From NCBI RefSeq assembly GCF_026210795.1, contig NC_089446.1, forward strand, positions 3,997,001 through 4,061,000: a DNA stretch of 64,000 nt, in the 5' to 3' direction. Both the position numbers and the translations under genes were made by a program. The DNA is from Rhizophagus irregularis. Its lineage: Eukaryota; Glomeromycota; Glomeromycetes; Glomerales; Glomeraceae. Position 1 is the stretch's first letter. Each line of letters starts with the position of its first letter. Positions 10,526 through 21,203 of this stretch are shown in pieces. Under the pieces are notes generated by a model. It was not told where the DNA came from. It ran no database searches and worked only from the letters and a program-made list of their open reading frames with translations.

Positions 10526-11547
10526 ATGGATGTAAAAATGGATAACGTTAACTTTGGCTCTACTAGCTCTATTTTCGATAACGTAAATCTTCATGCCAAA
10601 CCAATGGACTCCTCCACTAACGGAATGGACACTAGACGAGGTAATTTTTAGCTGTTTATAAGAAACAGGAAAAAAAAATTCTTAAGTAATTCTCACTCTA
10701 GATCTGGGAGACAGGTGAAATTACTTATCAGCACCAAGACCAAATCTGTCAATGGATAACTATAATAGAACACAATCGCGACAGGCAACCAACAACAGTC
10801 AACGTTTCCTGGAAATCAAACCAGGGAAGGATTATAAGCCCTGCATTTGGTGCATAAATTACAACTTGCAGTTTGGAAGACAGGGAAGATTTATGTGCAC
10901 TCCGGCAGATGAACGACCATTATCTTCTTCCTCGGATTAGTATGGAAATGTGATTCCGAAAATAGAGCATTGGGAGTTCGGGAGCTGCTCGGAGATGAAT
11001 GCCTGGACCTCTTTATGCCAGTGGAGACCAGATCTCCAAATCAAGTCTCGAACAATATCAGCATACAAAAGAGAAATAAAGGAACCATGCAAACATTGCA
11101 AAGCTATTCAGAATTGGTTGATGCATTAAAGAATGATCGTGAGTTTCATGAATTCCATAAATCTACAGATGAGTGGCTAATTGATCAAGAAAATAAAGAA
11201 TACTTCAAGAAAACATATGATATCACCAATATTCACCCACTGTTTGTAGACCAATATGGAATGACTGTTCTGTTTTTAGATGATCGTGGTATTTTATTTG
11301 CATGGTGCGAAATGACAAAAGACACTGGATATCTTAAGAATTAATAACATGGAGGGTCTCGCGAACTACCTCTACCACCCAGAAAAGGTGCGTGCCATTA
11401 TGGAGGACACCGGTGTAGAGTGGAACTTAAACGTCGCGTAAAGGAAAAGAGGGCAAAGGAGAAGTTGGAAAAGGAAAAGTTGGCGGAGAAAAATAGGGAA
11501 AAAAGGTTGGTAAAGAAAAAAAGGTTGGCAGAGAAAAAGCAAAAGTG
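10526..11547 (+). pseudogene. Broken gene of a lineage-specific unknown family
   Basis: The first exon starts at ATG 10526 (MDVKMDNVNFGSTSSIFDNV...) and ends at a GTAATT donor; exon 2 starts after TCTAG near 10702. In the continued frame there is a premature TGA after LGDR, then NYLSAPRPNLSMDNYNRTQ and onwards to a stop at about 10940. Coding potential resumes in another frame (ENRALGVRELLGDECLDLF) and runs to 11344, with LFLDDRGILFAWCEM. It then shifts again to EGLANYLYHPEKV and to a Lys/Glu-rich coiled tail ending at TGA 11547. GC is higher than the surroundings. I recognise the LDDRG ... EGLANYLYHPEK pattern from hypothetical Rhizophagus proteins but know no function. At least one premature stop and several frame changes make this a pseudogene; unseen introns could explain some of the shifts. 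Confidence 0.5.
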
Positions 11548-12059
11548 ATATGGGCGTTTCACTGTAAAAAATACATGTTTTGCCATTGATCTTTCTGATC
11601 TGTATGATCTTCAGGTTATTAAAACTATATTCTCGGTTGGTTATTACCATTATCACGTGATCTTATGCCTTGTTTTTTTACGTGTCTTGGATTTTTTTTT
11701 TGCTGAACATTATTGTATACAGTATATGTGAGATGTGCTTTGCGATTTTATTGTACTAAATAACAATATTAAAAAATAAATTAGCTTGTTTTCACTAAAA
11801 AACCTTACATTTTTATTTTCCGATAAAAGCCCGATATGGACAAAAAACTTTATTTAATGCTTTTTTATGTTTAAATAATAAAATCGCATTAAAGCCATTT
11901 TCTAAGAAAAATAAAATCATGTGTCCACATGTTTTGTCAAGAAAATTTTTATTAATACAGAAATAAAAGATTCAGGACTTTGCCCGTAGTACATGACGAA
12001 GTTTCTATGCTAGTGCTCTATCCTACAGAAAAATACAAATCCGGGACATGACGTCTATG
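11548..12059. other. Intergenic between two pseudogenes
   Basis: No gene seen. It separates the tails of a plus-strand and a minus-strand relic, which therefore converge here. Confidence 0.5.
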
Positions 12060-13120
12060 CTATTGTACACGATTACTCCTGTTTTTCGAAATACCCTGAA
12101 CCCGTTGTTTTTTCATTACCGGTTCTCTCTCAACATCCACCCTATCCTTCAATAATCCAACAATAACCTCCATCACCCGCTTCACATTTTTATGCAACTC
12201 CTTTTCTTCCTCCGAACCTTCTTTCAAAGCAGACTCGCTGAATCGGATATTGAGCGGATTTTTACTCGTGCATGAAATACCATCCGATGCAAATAAGATA
12301 AAATACCATTCCTAACGATCCCATAAATATAGTCGTAGTCATCCCAAGTGCTTCGCCCGACTTACGCTTTCTCTTATTTTTATTCACCTGTAATGCACTT
12401 TCACATTGGAAGCGAAACCCATGACCACGTTGAACAACTTTCCTTCCGTGATACAAATTAATTCCTCGAGGGCCCTGATTGCGAAATCTACACGTCCGGT
12501 GTTTTCTTCGAACTGGGGGACCAAGGTAAGTTCTTTTTTGTGACGATATAGAGCGAAGCGTGAAGAATGGCCGAAATATATTCACACCGCATAGCTTCGT
12601 TGCTATCAGCAAGTACGGTTCCCATATTCCCCAACCGGCGCTTTACACATTGTAGCAATTCCTCATCATCATCTTTGAGTGGATAGGTTGCTTAGAATGG
12701 AATGAAGAGTTAGCAAACACTCTCACATACTAATTCATGGTTAATAAGACAGACCTACTTGGTGAAAATTGACGGATTGTGCCTATCCCATTACCATCAA
12801 CACCATGCTTCGCTAGCACCTCTTTCAAGTCATTCTGGGTCTTGTATGTGGAGAATGAGCGCTTCTTTTTCTCCTTACACTCCTTAGCCGCTTAGCGAAG
12901 TCCGCAAGCCTTGTCGCAAGTCCTCCCTTCATACCATATTCTCGAAATCTTTGCTTGTGGTCTTGAGAAAGTTCCGGCCATTAACCTCTTCATTTTCTAA
13001 AATTTTGAGAGCTTCTTCGCTAAGCCTTAAGTCCTGTTCCTGCAAAAAAAGAGATAAGTCTAAGCTGTATCATATTTTTTAACTTCGTCCAGTGGAGGCA
13101 GGTGTATTAGTTTCAGACAT
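12060..13120 (-). pseudogene. Decayed SAM-domain / nuclease-like lineage-specific protein
   Basis: Reading from ATG 13120: MSETNTPASTGRS, an apparent intron, then QDLRLSEEALKILENEEVNG. This is a SAM-like helical domain of a large Rhizophagus family. After a frameshift it continues EYGMKGGLATRLADFAK, then in another frame KKKRSFSTYKTQNDLKEVL and GVDGNGIGTIRQFSP. A probable intron follows near 12695-12765, then LGNMGTVLADSNEAMRCEYI, then ENTGRVDFAIRALEELICIT with EGK, and a tail GSEEEKELHKNVKRVMEVIV ending at TAG 12060. The VD...E-x-K arrangement in the middle is compatible with a PD-(D/E)XK-type nuclease core, which is inference. At least three frameshifts relative to family-like sequence show that the copy is dead. 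A 116-codon open stretch at 12262-12612 mixes frames and is not a gene. Confidence 0.65.
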
Positions 13121-13440
13121 AGCGAATATTTATACGTGTTTTAGCTCGGATAAAAAATAGTGTTACGTTCCGGAAGGATAAAATTTTACTTCTGAAAAAG
13201 CGGAAAAAGCGTTAATATATGTTTTTATGTCGCACAGGCATTGCATCATTGCATGTGATCCGTTTCTCGATTAGATAATACTTTTATTTATGAAATAAAA
13301 AACGTTGCCCGAAGCGACAACTAATACATAAAAAAATGACACAGAGAAAACACTGCTTACTATTGAAGTGTTTGAATATTTAAATATATTATAATATAAA
13401 TATCTTTTTTAGTAGGTTGCTTGGGGAAATGATCAATATA
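13121..13440. other. Intergenic, nothing recognised
   Basis: Short AT-rich spacer between two minus-strand relics; no gene or RNA seen. Confidence 0.5.
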
Positions 13441-13716
13441 TCATACATCGGAATCAACGCCCGTCCTGTCTACGCTTTGCAGTACTCCTTCAGCATTAAC
13501 CGATGCTATCACTTTATCTGAATTTAATTCAATCCCACGGATTTCAAATCCAATAATTGGAATATCATCGAATCGGGGTTTATGTTCTTTTTAATTTGCG
13601 ATCCGAGAAAATGGACAAATTCTTCGTTGTTAATTTTGATTGTAACAACATGCTGTTGTGTGATTCCCAACCGAATCGCTAGGAACAGCAAGACAATTAA
13701 GCTTAATTTCTGGCAT
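13441..13716 (-). pseudogene. Crinkler-like (CRN) N-terminal domain fragment
   Basis: From ATG 13716 the sequence reads MPEIKLNCLAVP, then a short insertion or shift, then VVTIKINNEEFVHFLGSQIK, and in a further frame FDDIPIIGFEIRGIELNSDK and VIASVNAEGVLQSVDRTG, ending at TGA 13441. The order (MxEIKLNCL, KINNEEFVxxLxxQIK, later a VNAEGVL-like segment) is that of the ubiquitin-like N-terminus of Crinkler-type proteins found in Glomeromycotina and oomycetes. Two frame changes and the lack of any C-terminal effector domain indicate a non-functional relic. The assignment rests on a short, shifted match. Confidence 0.45.
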
Positions 13717-15166
13717 TTTGCTTTTCCTAAATATAAAGACCCATAGTGAATAAAATTTCGTTCGTATGCAAAAATACTTCGAATATAATAAGTATACTGT
13801 ATAATAAGTTACATACCCGTAAATTTTGCGGGAAAGTTGAACCGAAAACATAGGGATAAAAATAATCTCACATTAAAGAAATATTTTACAACTGAATATC
13901 CACTTTTGATATATTAAATCATATCTTAGATATTATAATTATAAAATTTATTTTTCCATTTTCTTTCATCTGCTCATGATCTTTTCTCTATCCACTTATA
14001 CATGCTGATTTACTTTATAAACTATCAAGGAGTGGACTTGTCATTTTTCTATAGATTTCGCCCACGTTGAGCTCTTTTTATTAACTTTATGTATTTGTGT
14101 TATAAGTTTGGTGTGGGGTGTGACATGTAACCGTGTATCGAAAAAAAAAGCTATATTGATGTTTGCTATCAATTAGATATGATGTCATATGATGTCGAAG
14201 TATAAGAGAGATCTTGCAATAAAATGAATCGTTGATAAATTTAAAAATTAGATATATAATCCTTATGTAAATATAATATGTTGACGAATAACCCCAGAGC
14301 AGCAGTGTGTCACGATAAAGCGATTTTTTTATTAAGATTTATTTTATATATGAACATATAAAAATCGTTATATTAAACATAAAAATTTCGATATAGCGAT
14401 TTTTTTTCAGTGAATCGGAGAGTTCGTTATATCGGGTTTCGGGTTCTGACTATAATCATATTTCTTTTTATAAGCGTCTCCCAAATAAGATATTTGGCTT
14501 AAAAGTGCATCTTTTGGATCAATTCGAGTCGAACACCTAAGTTGTTTAGCAGGCAGGATGATAAAACAACATATTCTTAATTTTTCGCGTGCTTTATATC
14601 AAAAAAGGTTACCACCCCTGATAATCTGCAAATAAAGTGATACTATGCGTGTCGATGTGTCTTTTAAATATTAAGATGAAATAAAACTCAGGTCAGATGC
14701 AAATAATATATGCTGTAACACTATGAATTCAGCCGCATGAATGCGTTCATGAATTATATATATTCCATTTTCAGAAATTTTTTCTTTTATAAAAAATTAA
14801 TCTCTAATACTGTTAACAACCTAAGTACTTTTAAACCGGAAATCTATAACTTCACTTTTATAAAATTTACATTTTTATAAAAATGTATCAAAAAATTGGT
14901 TCGGCCGCGGGCGAATAATAATAATGTAAGCGATGGTTACATGTACTCAGTAACACCTAATTAACATTTACTTGGCAGTTTCTTATAAATACCTCCGTTG
15001 ATTAAAAAAACGTAATCTTTCTAATTCATTATTGTTACCTTCATTGAATGCAACTATCCATTTCCCTGTCTGATTCTATATTTTACTCCACATATTTCAT
15101 CGACCGAATTTTTTTATTTAAACAATATATATTTTTGTTGATTTAGAACCGGTGGTTTTACTTACA
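13717..15166. other. Intergenic with a possible DNA-transposon terminal repeat
   Basis: No gene seen. The 14300-14460 stretch has duplicated AAAGCGATTTTTTT / TATAGCGATTTTTTT motifs and a pogo-like terminus at 14408. The last 150 bases are the upstream region of family member A. Confidence 0.45.
14408..14455. mobile_element. Possible pogo/Tigger-type terminal inverted repeat remnant
   Basis: The sequence starts CAGTGAATCGGAGAGTTCGT and continues TATATCGGGTTTCGGG. CAGT ... CGTTATATCG is typical of Tc1/mariner pogo-type termini (known family feature). No matching inverted copy or transposase was found nearby, so at most this is a solo end. Confidence 0.25.
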
Positions 15167-16145
15167 ATGGGAGATAGTAAATGTAGATATGGTATATGCG
15201 AGTGTCAACGTTATAAAGCACAAGCTGGGAAAGATGTATGTTTATTCTGCAGTCACAGTATTGGATTTCATGAAATTCCATTCTCAAATATAAATATTGA
15301 GGAACATCCGTACGGACAATGCCAAGAATGTCGTTATTGCCAAATTTACAAAGAAGGTACTCCTGATAAGTGTGTCTATTGTGGTCACTATCAAGGTTAC
15401 CATCGTAGTTGGCCAACTACTTCAATTACAACATCAAGTTCTTCCATACTCATACCACCAACTTCATCAAATACAAGAAATTTTCGTAATGTTGGCAGAC
15501 CTGTATCTGATAGTGTAACAATAAATCATTTAGTATTTCTTGATAAAGAATCATCAAATAAGATTCCAAAAAAAGGAACAGATTTATGGAATATTATGAT
15601 GAATAAAGGACATATCAAAGAAAATGTTTCAATTTCTAAAGCTGATAATATATTAGACAAAGTCCGTAATTTATATGGAATAAACGATCAAAGAGTGAAA
15701 TTGAAATTATATAGTCCAAAAGGAGGAAAACCAATCGAAATTAATGATGTGAGTAACAAAATTATTTTTCAAATTAAATTTTTATTCATTTATTAAGTTT
15801 GAAAATTTCTCTTTTTAGGAACTCAGTTTTGATTTGATTAAATCAAGTATAACTAAAGCAAATCGAAGATTATATATTGGTATGTAAAGTATATATGAAT
15901 TAATATATATATAATTTCTTTTTTTTATTTTCTTATATTAAATTAAAATTACTTTTTTTTTAGGTCCTGATATCAATTCATCAATAAATTTGAATTTTTC
16001 ATCTTCGAGTAATACGGATAATCTTGTTAATGGTGGTACATCTAGTGAAGAATACCTTGAAATAATTGAGAATTTGCCGCCCCAATTATTAAATAATAAC
16101 AGTTTTGAGAATACTTATACTTTCTTTAACGGCACTTATTTTTAA
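15167..16145 (+). CDS. Member A: Cys/His zinc-binding protein with unnamed conserved domain, 274 aa
   Basis: Three exons: 15167-15748, 15819-15879, 15964-16145, with GTGAGT and GTATGT donors and TTTTAG acceptors. Two zinc-binding-like units occupy residues 6-83: CRYGICEC...Y...CLFCSHSIGFH and CQECRYC...Y...CVYCGHYQGYH, that is C-x2-4-C-x1-2-C-x2-Y-x7-8-C-x2-C-x-H-x4-H. A Ser/Thr linker follows. The domain shared with the genes at 18188 and 59816 starts at GRPVSDSV (near residue 114), contains NKIPKKGTDLW and a GGKPIEI-like segment, and closes across the exon junctions with ELSFDLIKSS and RRLYIGPD. The tail is short and ends YTFFNGTYF. Start: the ATG giving MGDSKC matches the start of member B. 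The domain pattern (PKxG...LW ... I ... LYxGP) recalls an uncharacterised beta-grasp-like region in some metazoan HECT-linked proteins; this is a loose, from-memory comparison. Function unknown. Confidence 0.75.
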
Positions 16146-18187
16146 TATTAAATATTACCGTATTTAATAATTAATATTTTTAAGCCACTTCTTAATTTAA
16201 TTGTTTACTCCGAAATTTATGTTATGAGCGGATGAATTATAACGTAATAATAAATTATAGATTTAAGGTTTTTATTTTAATAAGGACAATAACATATTTT
16301 TTTTATTTTTATTTATTTATTTATTTATTTATTTTTAAGTATTTTTATTGCCTATAAAACGTGTGGAGCCGTGAGAGGAGTCTAACGACAAGTTAGACAA
16401 GTACCATTAATCCTATTTATTAGCTGACCTTTTGTATTTTTAATTCAACATTCTTTCGTGTATACGATTTATAAAAAATAAGGTGCGACTAAAGGTGATA
16501 AAAATCAGCGAAAGTGCTTTTTGGAGATGATGTTAAATTTTTGTATAATCCGTACTTTAATACTTTAGTAATTAGATTGAAAATAATTATTGTCACGCGA
16601 GATTTCACGACATAAAGAACAATTACTCGTTCTATATCTTATATTGTTAAAAAGTGATAAAATTTATTCATCTTGTTTTACAAGATTTATACTAATATTT
16701 AATTAAATCTCGCGTTTCACAATATCATTCATGTCATCCCAAAGATGCATTGATGCATTGCGATTTCTCGCATAAATCTTAGATAAAAGAGAACGGAAAT
16801 GCTTGAATCGGGAAAATCATTATATCTGGTGTTGATGTACCAGCAATGGTATTTTTTTTTTTTGGTAAATGAAATACTTTATTAATTATATGCTGTAAAT
16901 CTTCCGGAAGAAATTAATTCGCAATATATATTTACTGCAATATAGGCTAAAGAGAATTCTAGAAAGAGCTAAGTTGTACAATTATCTTTTGCAAATTTAA
17001 AATCTGCATCTATAAAATTTATCTAAATATATACTAAGATTATCCAATATTTTGGTTTATGGGCACCGTTTTACTTCTTATCACGCTGTAACTTACACTT
17101 TATCATTTTATATGGACGGGCAAATCCTGAATAGTTTTTGCTTAAATATGAGCCATCTTTAAATGTTCTTACTCCGTACAAAATATATTACTGAATTTTT
17201 AATGTTAATAATTAAAATATTCTATTCAAAATAAATGCCAATTTGGCGAATGGTAAGATCATACAGAAAGTTAATCTGATCATGTGATATACGTAACAGA
17301 TTATTATGTATACTTTTAAGGACATGCACCCCTTCGTGTTACTTTCTTGCCCCCATATATTGAGTTATATATAGAAGGATCATGAAAGGATGTCGTACAG
17401 AATCAAAGAAGGTGATATTTGATACGATAACATGCAAAATGACATAATGTATGTTAATTAAATGTCTAAATATAAATCTGAGAAAAAATCAAATCTGGGA
17501 TAAAAACACAGATTTGAAGAGTTTAATCCCAGATGGTGATCAGACAAAGTCTGGGGGTTAAAAATACATGCATAAAACTTGTCATCTTATTATCAAAAAA
17601 AATACATAAATAAATCTAATAAATCAGTTGGAGAATTTTTTTCCTCAACAAGTAGAAGAAATTTTAATATACCTCTAAAGCGAATGATTAAAAAATTCGA
17701 ACCATTATATTAGTCTATGACATTTATTATTTATTTTCAATGGCCAATAGGCCAACGATGACAAATTCGATTGAAATTGTCGTGGTTTCAGTTTTCAGTA
17801 TTTCTTAAGATTAATTTCATTTTTGATGTTGCTTTCAAAATTTAATAAAACGAATGGCTCGGTTCATTTAACCGAATTTTGTAAGCGAATGACATTGAAA
17901 GTTTCGATAATCGAAGTTCGTTTTTTATAATTTTGTGCCGTTATTAACAAATATAATAATGGTTTCAATTAACTCATATTAACTATTTGTTACCTGTAGT
18001 TGTAACACCTAATCAACCATTAAACCCCAGATGACGAACCTATGTAGTACGACAGTTTTTATAAATTTACTCCTCAGTTCCCGTTATCACTCCTTTTGAA
18101 TTTTAGTTGACAAAACAAAAAACTAAATAAAATTACATAAACGCATTTTATTTAAGTATTTCATATTTTATATTTACTTTTAGTATA
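16146..18187. other. Intergenic between paralogues A and B
   Basis: About 2 kb without a supported gene. It contains an (ATTT)n microsatellite at about 16305-16336. The final bases before 18188 (TTACTTTTAG) would be the 5' UTR of member B. Confidence 0.5.
16305..16336. repeat. (ATTT)n microsatellite
   Basis: About eight uninterrupted four-base units lie downstream of member A, probably beyond its 3' UTR. Confidence 0.7.
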
Positions 18188-19219
18188 ATGGATAATAAAT
18201 GTAAAAAACGGGGATGTCCCTGTCTACGCTATCGAGCAAAAGAAAACGAAAAGGATGAATGTGTTTTCTGTAACCATAGCATCGGATTTCATGAATTTCC
18301 ATCTGTAAATATAAATGAACATCCGTACGGACGATGCAACGAAGATGATTGCGATTGTCAACGTTATAAAGAAGAAACTTTATATAAGTGTACTTATTGT
18401 GGTCATCCATTAGGTTTCCATCATCGTTGGAATCATGATAATACTCAAATTACTTCAATTGCTGTTCCAAGTTCTACCATTACCACACAAATAACACCGC
18501 TTCCACACGCAAGAAATATTAGTCGTAATGCCGGTAGACCTAGAACTGATAGAGTAACTATAAAACATTTAATATGCTTTGATAAAGCATTATCAAATAG
18601 GATCCCAAAAAAAGGGACGAGCTTATGGCTTAATTTGAAAAATAAAAATCTTATTAAAGAAAATATCAAAATTTTTAAAGCCACACCAGAAGAAATATAC
18701 AACAATATTCTTAATTTGTTTAGTGAAGAATTAAATGGCCAAGGATGGATATTATACAGTGCAAGTTCTGGACAACCGATTAAGGTTAATGGTGTAAGTA
18801 ACAAAATTTCGTTATTTCGAATTATATATTAAAATTATTAAAATCAAAATTTTATTTTTAGGAAATTAGTTTTGATTTGATTAAATCGCATACAACCAAA
18901 GCCATGAAAAAGCTATATATTGGTATGTATAGCCTCTCTTAATTTTCAAATTAAAGATTATTTAAATTTAATTATTTACTTGATTTTAAAATTAGGTCCT
19001 AGTGATTATAATATCGCCAATGATGATTCGAATTTATTACTACCTCAGGTTAATATGGATAATTCCGTTGATGTCGGAAATGCTGGCACTTCCGCAAACA
19101 TGCAAAACATGCAAATTATTAATCTCCCGCTTCAGTCAAGTTCTGTTCCCGAAGTGGACGATTTCTTCAATGGATTTGAAGACGAGTTTGATAATTATAT
19201 CACACTTCCTTCATCGTAG
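18188..19219 (+). CDS. Member B: Cys/His zinc-binding protein with unnamed conserved domain, 296 aa
   Basis: Three exons: 18188-18793, 18862-18922, 18996-19219, with introns at the same positions and phases as member A (phase 0, then phase 1; the middle exon is 61 bases in both). It starts MDNKCKKRGCPC. Two Cys/His units match those of A: CVFCNHSIGFH and CTYCGHPLGFH with the preceding C-x-C-x2-Y. After a Thr/Ser-rich linker comes the shared domain: GRPRTDRVTIKHLI, RIPKKGTSLW, KENIKIFKATPEEI, SGQPIKVNG, EISFDLIKSH, KLYIGPSD. The tail is longer than in A and acidic, ending near VDDFFNGFEDEFDNY. It is in tandem with A on the same strand, so a local duplication is likely. No function is known to me. 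Cys/His spacing suggests zinc binding, and the rest suggests protein interaction. Confidence 0.75.
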
Positions 19220-19742
19220 TGATTATTACTTCCACAACAAATCTCTATATCATTCAATACGCTCGTCAATCACATTTATAGACATTTTAAATATTTAGAA
19301 ATTAAAACTTGAGAAAGGACTATAATTATTTAATTATATTGATGTAATTCATATCTTCTAGATGAAAGGACAATTTAATTATAATATAATTGTAATAATT
19401 TAAAAAAAATATTTTTTTTTTCTGCTTGTAATTTAAATTTCCATTATTCAAATATATATAGAAATCTTAAATCAAATTTACAAAATTTTGCTATAGATGC
19501 ATTTAATGAATTGTTATCATTATTTGTATATATTTGTATATATTAATTTCTTTAAATCATCTTCTATTTGACTAAATAAAAAATTCTTAAGATTTTAAGA
19601 ATTTCTATATTAATGATATTCTATCCCATATTCGCATACTTGAGACTTTTGATCCGGACAGGAGCTGAGCCATCTAAGCCGTGATTTTGAAGCTGATCAA
19701 CGATAAATACTAAGAATCGATCACAATCAACTGGCCACTATT
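19220..19742. other. Intergenic between convergent genes
   Basis: Spacer between the 3' ends of member B and an F-box gene. No gene seen. GC rises around 19620-19740 without a recognised feature. Confidence 0.5.
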
Positions 19743-21203
19743 TTATTCTTCACTAAAATTTTCGATTTCAAATTTCTTTATAATACCCAATTTTTTATAT
19801 TTTTCAATTACTTTCATATTTTCTTTTTTATTCTCAAAACTTTTTACGCAATATCCCTTAAGAATGAAAGAAAGGGATTTTCTTGGTATGCGATTTTTCC
19901 AATTTATAAAAAATTCCTCCAGTTCCTCTGGAAATATTTCTGATGGTCCATCATAAACGTAACATATTCTTAGTTCATTAAAATTTTTTGATGAATATTT
20001 TACCAAAATTTCCAAAAAATCCTTTTCATTTAAATATTCACCATCACACCAAACTCCAATGCTTTCTAAATATTGACAATTACTTAAAATTACTTTTAAA
20101 GTTTCAACTTCATCATCCTTAAATATTGTATATAATGATTTTAGATTTATACACAATTTAGCTATATTTAAATTTAACAAATTATCATTATTCTCCACAT
20201 ATAATTCTTCTAAATTCTTTCCGTTGATTTCTAAAAATTTAATTAAAATTTCAACTCTTGGACATTCATCTAAGAATTTTAAAACCTTTAATCTTGGAAA
20301 CGTAACGTATTGTAATTGATCGAAATTATTTAAAAATGCTTCTTCGGATTTAAATGATAAAACGAGTTCTTGTAAGGTTGTAAAATTATCTATGAATGAT
20401 AGTGGTACATTTTCTAAATGTGAACATAGGTATAATGTTGTTAATTCGATAGGATGTTTTGTTAAAGAAGGTATAATTTCGGTCCAACATACACCATCAG
20501 GATCTTGTATTAATTTTAAATGTTTTAGTTTTTTTTGAGAAGAAATTAGATTTTCCAATCCATCTGAGATGACATCTTTAAATTTTATAGTTAAAGTTTG
20601 AATTTTTTGACATATCTGAGATATTTCATAAAAAAATTTGTAATAAATATCTGAACTACAATACAATTCTGAAAGATTCTTTAAATACTCTTTTGTTCCG
20701 GAAAAACTGGAAAAATAAATATAATAATCACGTTCCGGATATCCTCCTGAATAATAATCCAATGATTTTAAGGATATAATTTGATTCATCATAAACATTT
20801 TTAATATTTCTTCCAATAATAAGTATTTTTTAGATTTTGCAATCTGTTGATTTTCTAGAACATATTCAATCATTTGATCAATTTTACGAATTGAAAGAAC
20901 TTTGCAATATGATGCATAATTGTACAACGGAGGTTTACAAGTTGGTGTCGCAATAAAGATTCCATTCTTACATAAAAGATTTTTTGATCTATTGGGAAGA
21001 CAAGCGACTAGAGTACTGAGAATTCGTGAAATTACATCCACTCGATTACTATATTTAAAATTCCAAATATTTCTCCATAAAATTCCAACAGAAGCTTCAC
21101 GCCATAAGCGATTAACTAATAAACATGAATGCAAAGTAAATTTATCTTCTTCCAAGTTTTCAAATATTTTATTAAGGCAATCATAAATAAGTTGACAAGG
21201 CAT
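19743..21203 (-). CDS. F-box / LRR-like protein, 486 aa
   Basis: Single exon starting MPCQLIYDCLNKIFENL. The F-box-like region (residues 1-47) includes SCLLVNRLWREASVGILW. The remainder consists of degenerate leucine-rich segments, with blocks such as PPLYNYASYCKVLSI and RLKVLKFL that are shared almost unchanged with the protein at 657-2069. The pair are therefore recent-enough paralogues, 18 kb apart on the same strand. Expected role by family: SCF ubiquitin-ligase adaptor with unknown target. Only one in-frame ATG fits the F-box start. Codon use is AT-rich like its paralogue. Confidence 0.85.
   Translation of the reverse strand: MPCQLIYDCLNKIFENLEEDKFTLHSCLLVNRLWREASVGILWRNIWNFKYSNRVDVISRILSTLVACLPNRSKNLLCKNGIFIATPTCKPPLYNYASYCKVLSIRKIDQMIEYVLENQQIAKSKKYLLLEEILKMFMMNQIISLKSLDYYSGGYPERDYYIYFSSFSGTKEYLKNLSELYCSSDIYYKFFYEISQICQKIQTLTIKFKDVISDGLENLISSQKKLKHLKLIQDPDGVCWTEIIPSLTKHPIELTTLYLCSHLENVPLSFIDNFTTLQELVLSFKSEEAFLNNFDQLQYVTFPRLKVLKFLDECPRVEILIKFLEINGKNLEELYVENNDNLLNLNIAKLCINLKSLYTIFKDDEVETLKVILSNCQYLESIGVWCDGEYLNEKDFLEILVKYSSKNFNELRICYVYDGPSEIFPEELEEFFINWKNRIPRKSLSFILKGYCVKSFENKKENMKVIEKYKKLGIIKKFEIENFSEE

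Noticed and set aside
12262-12612. 116-codon minus-strand frame ending in a hydrophobic helix
   Set aside because: It crosses several frames of the decayed SAM-family copy; family-like sequence switches frame inside it, so the open frame is accidental.
13630-13851. 73-codon minus-strand frame
   Set aside because: Only its last 28 codons match the Crinkler-like start; the upstream part is non-coding read-through.
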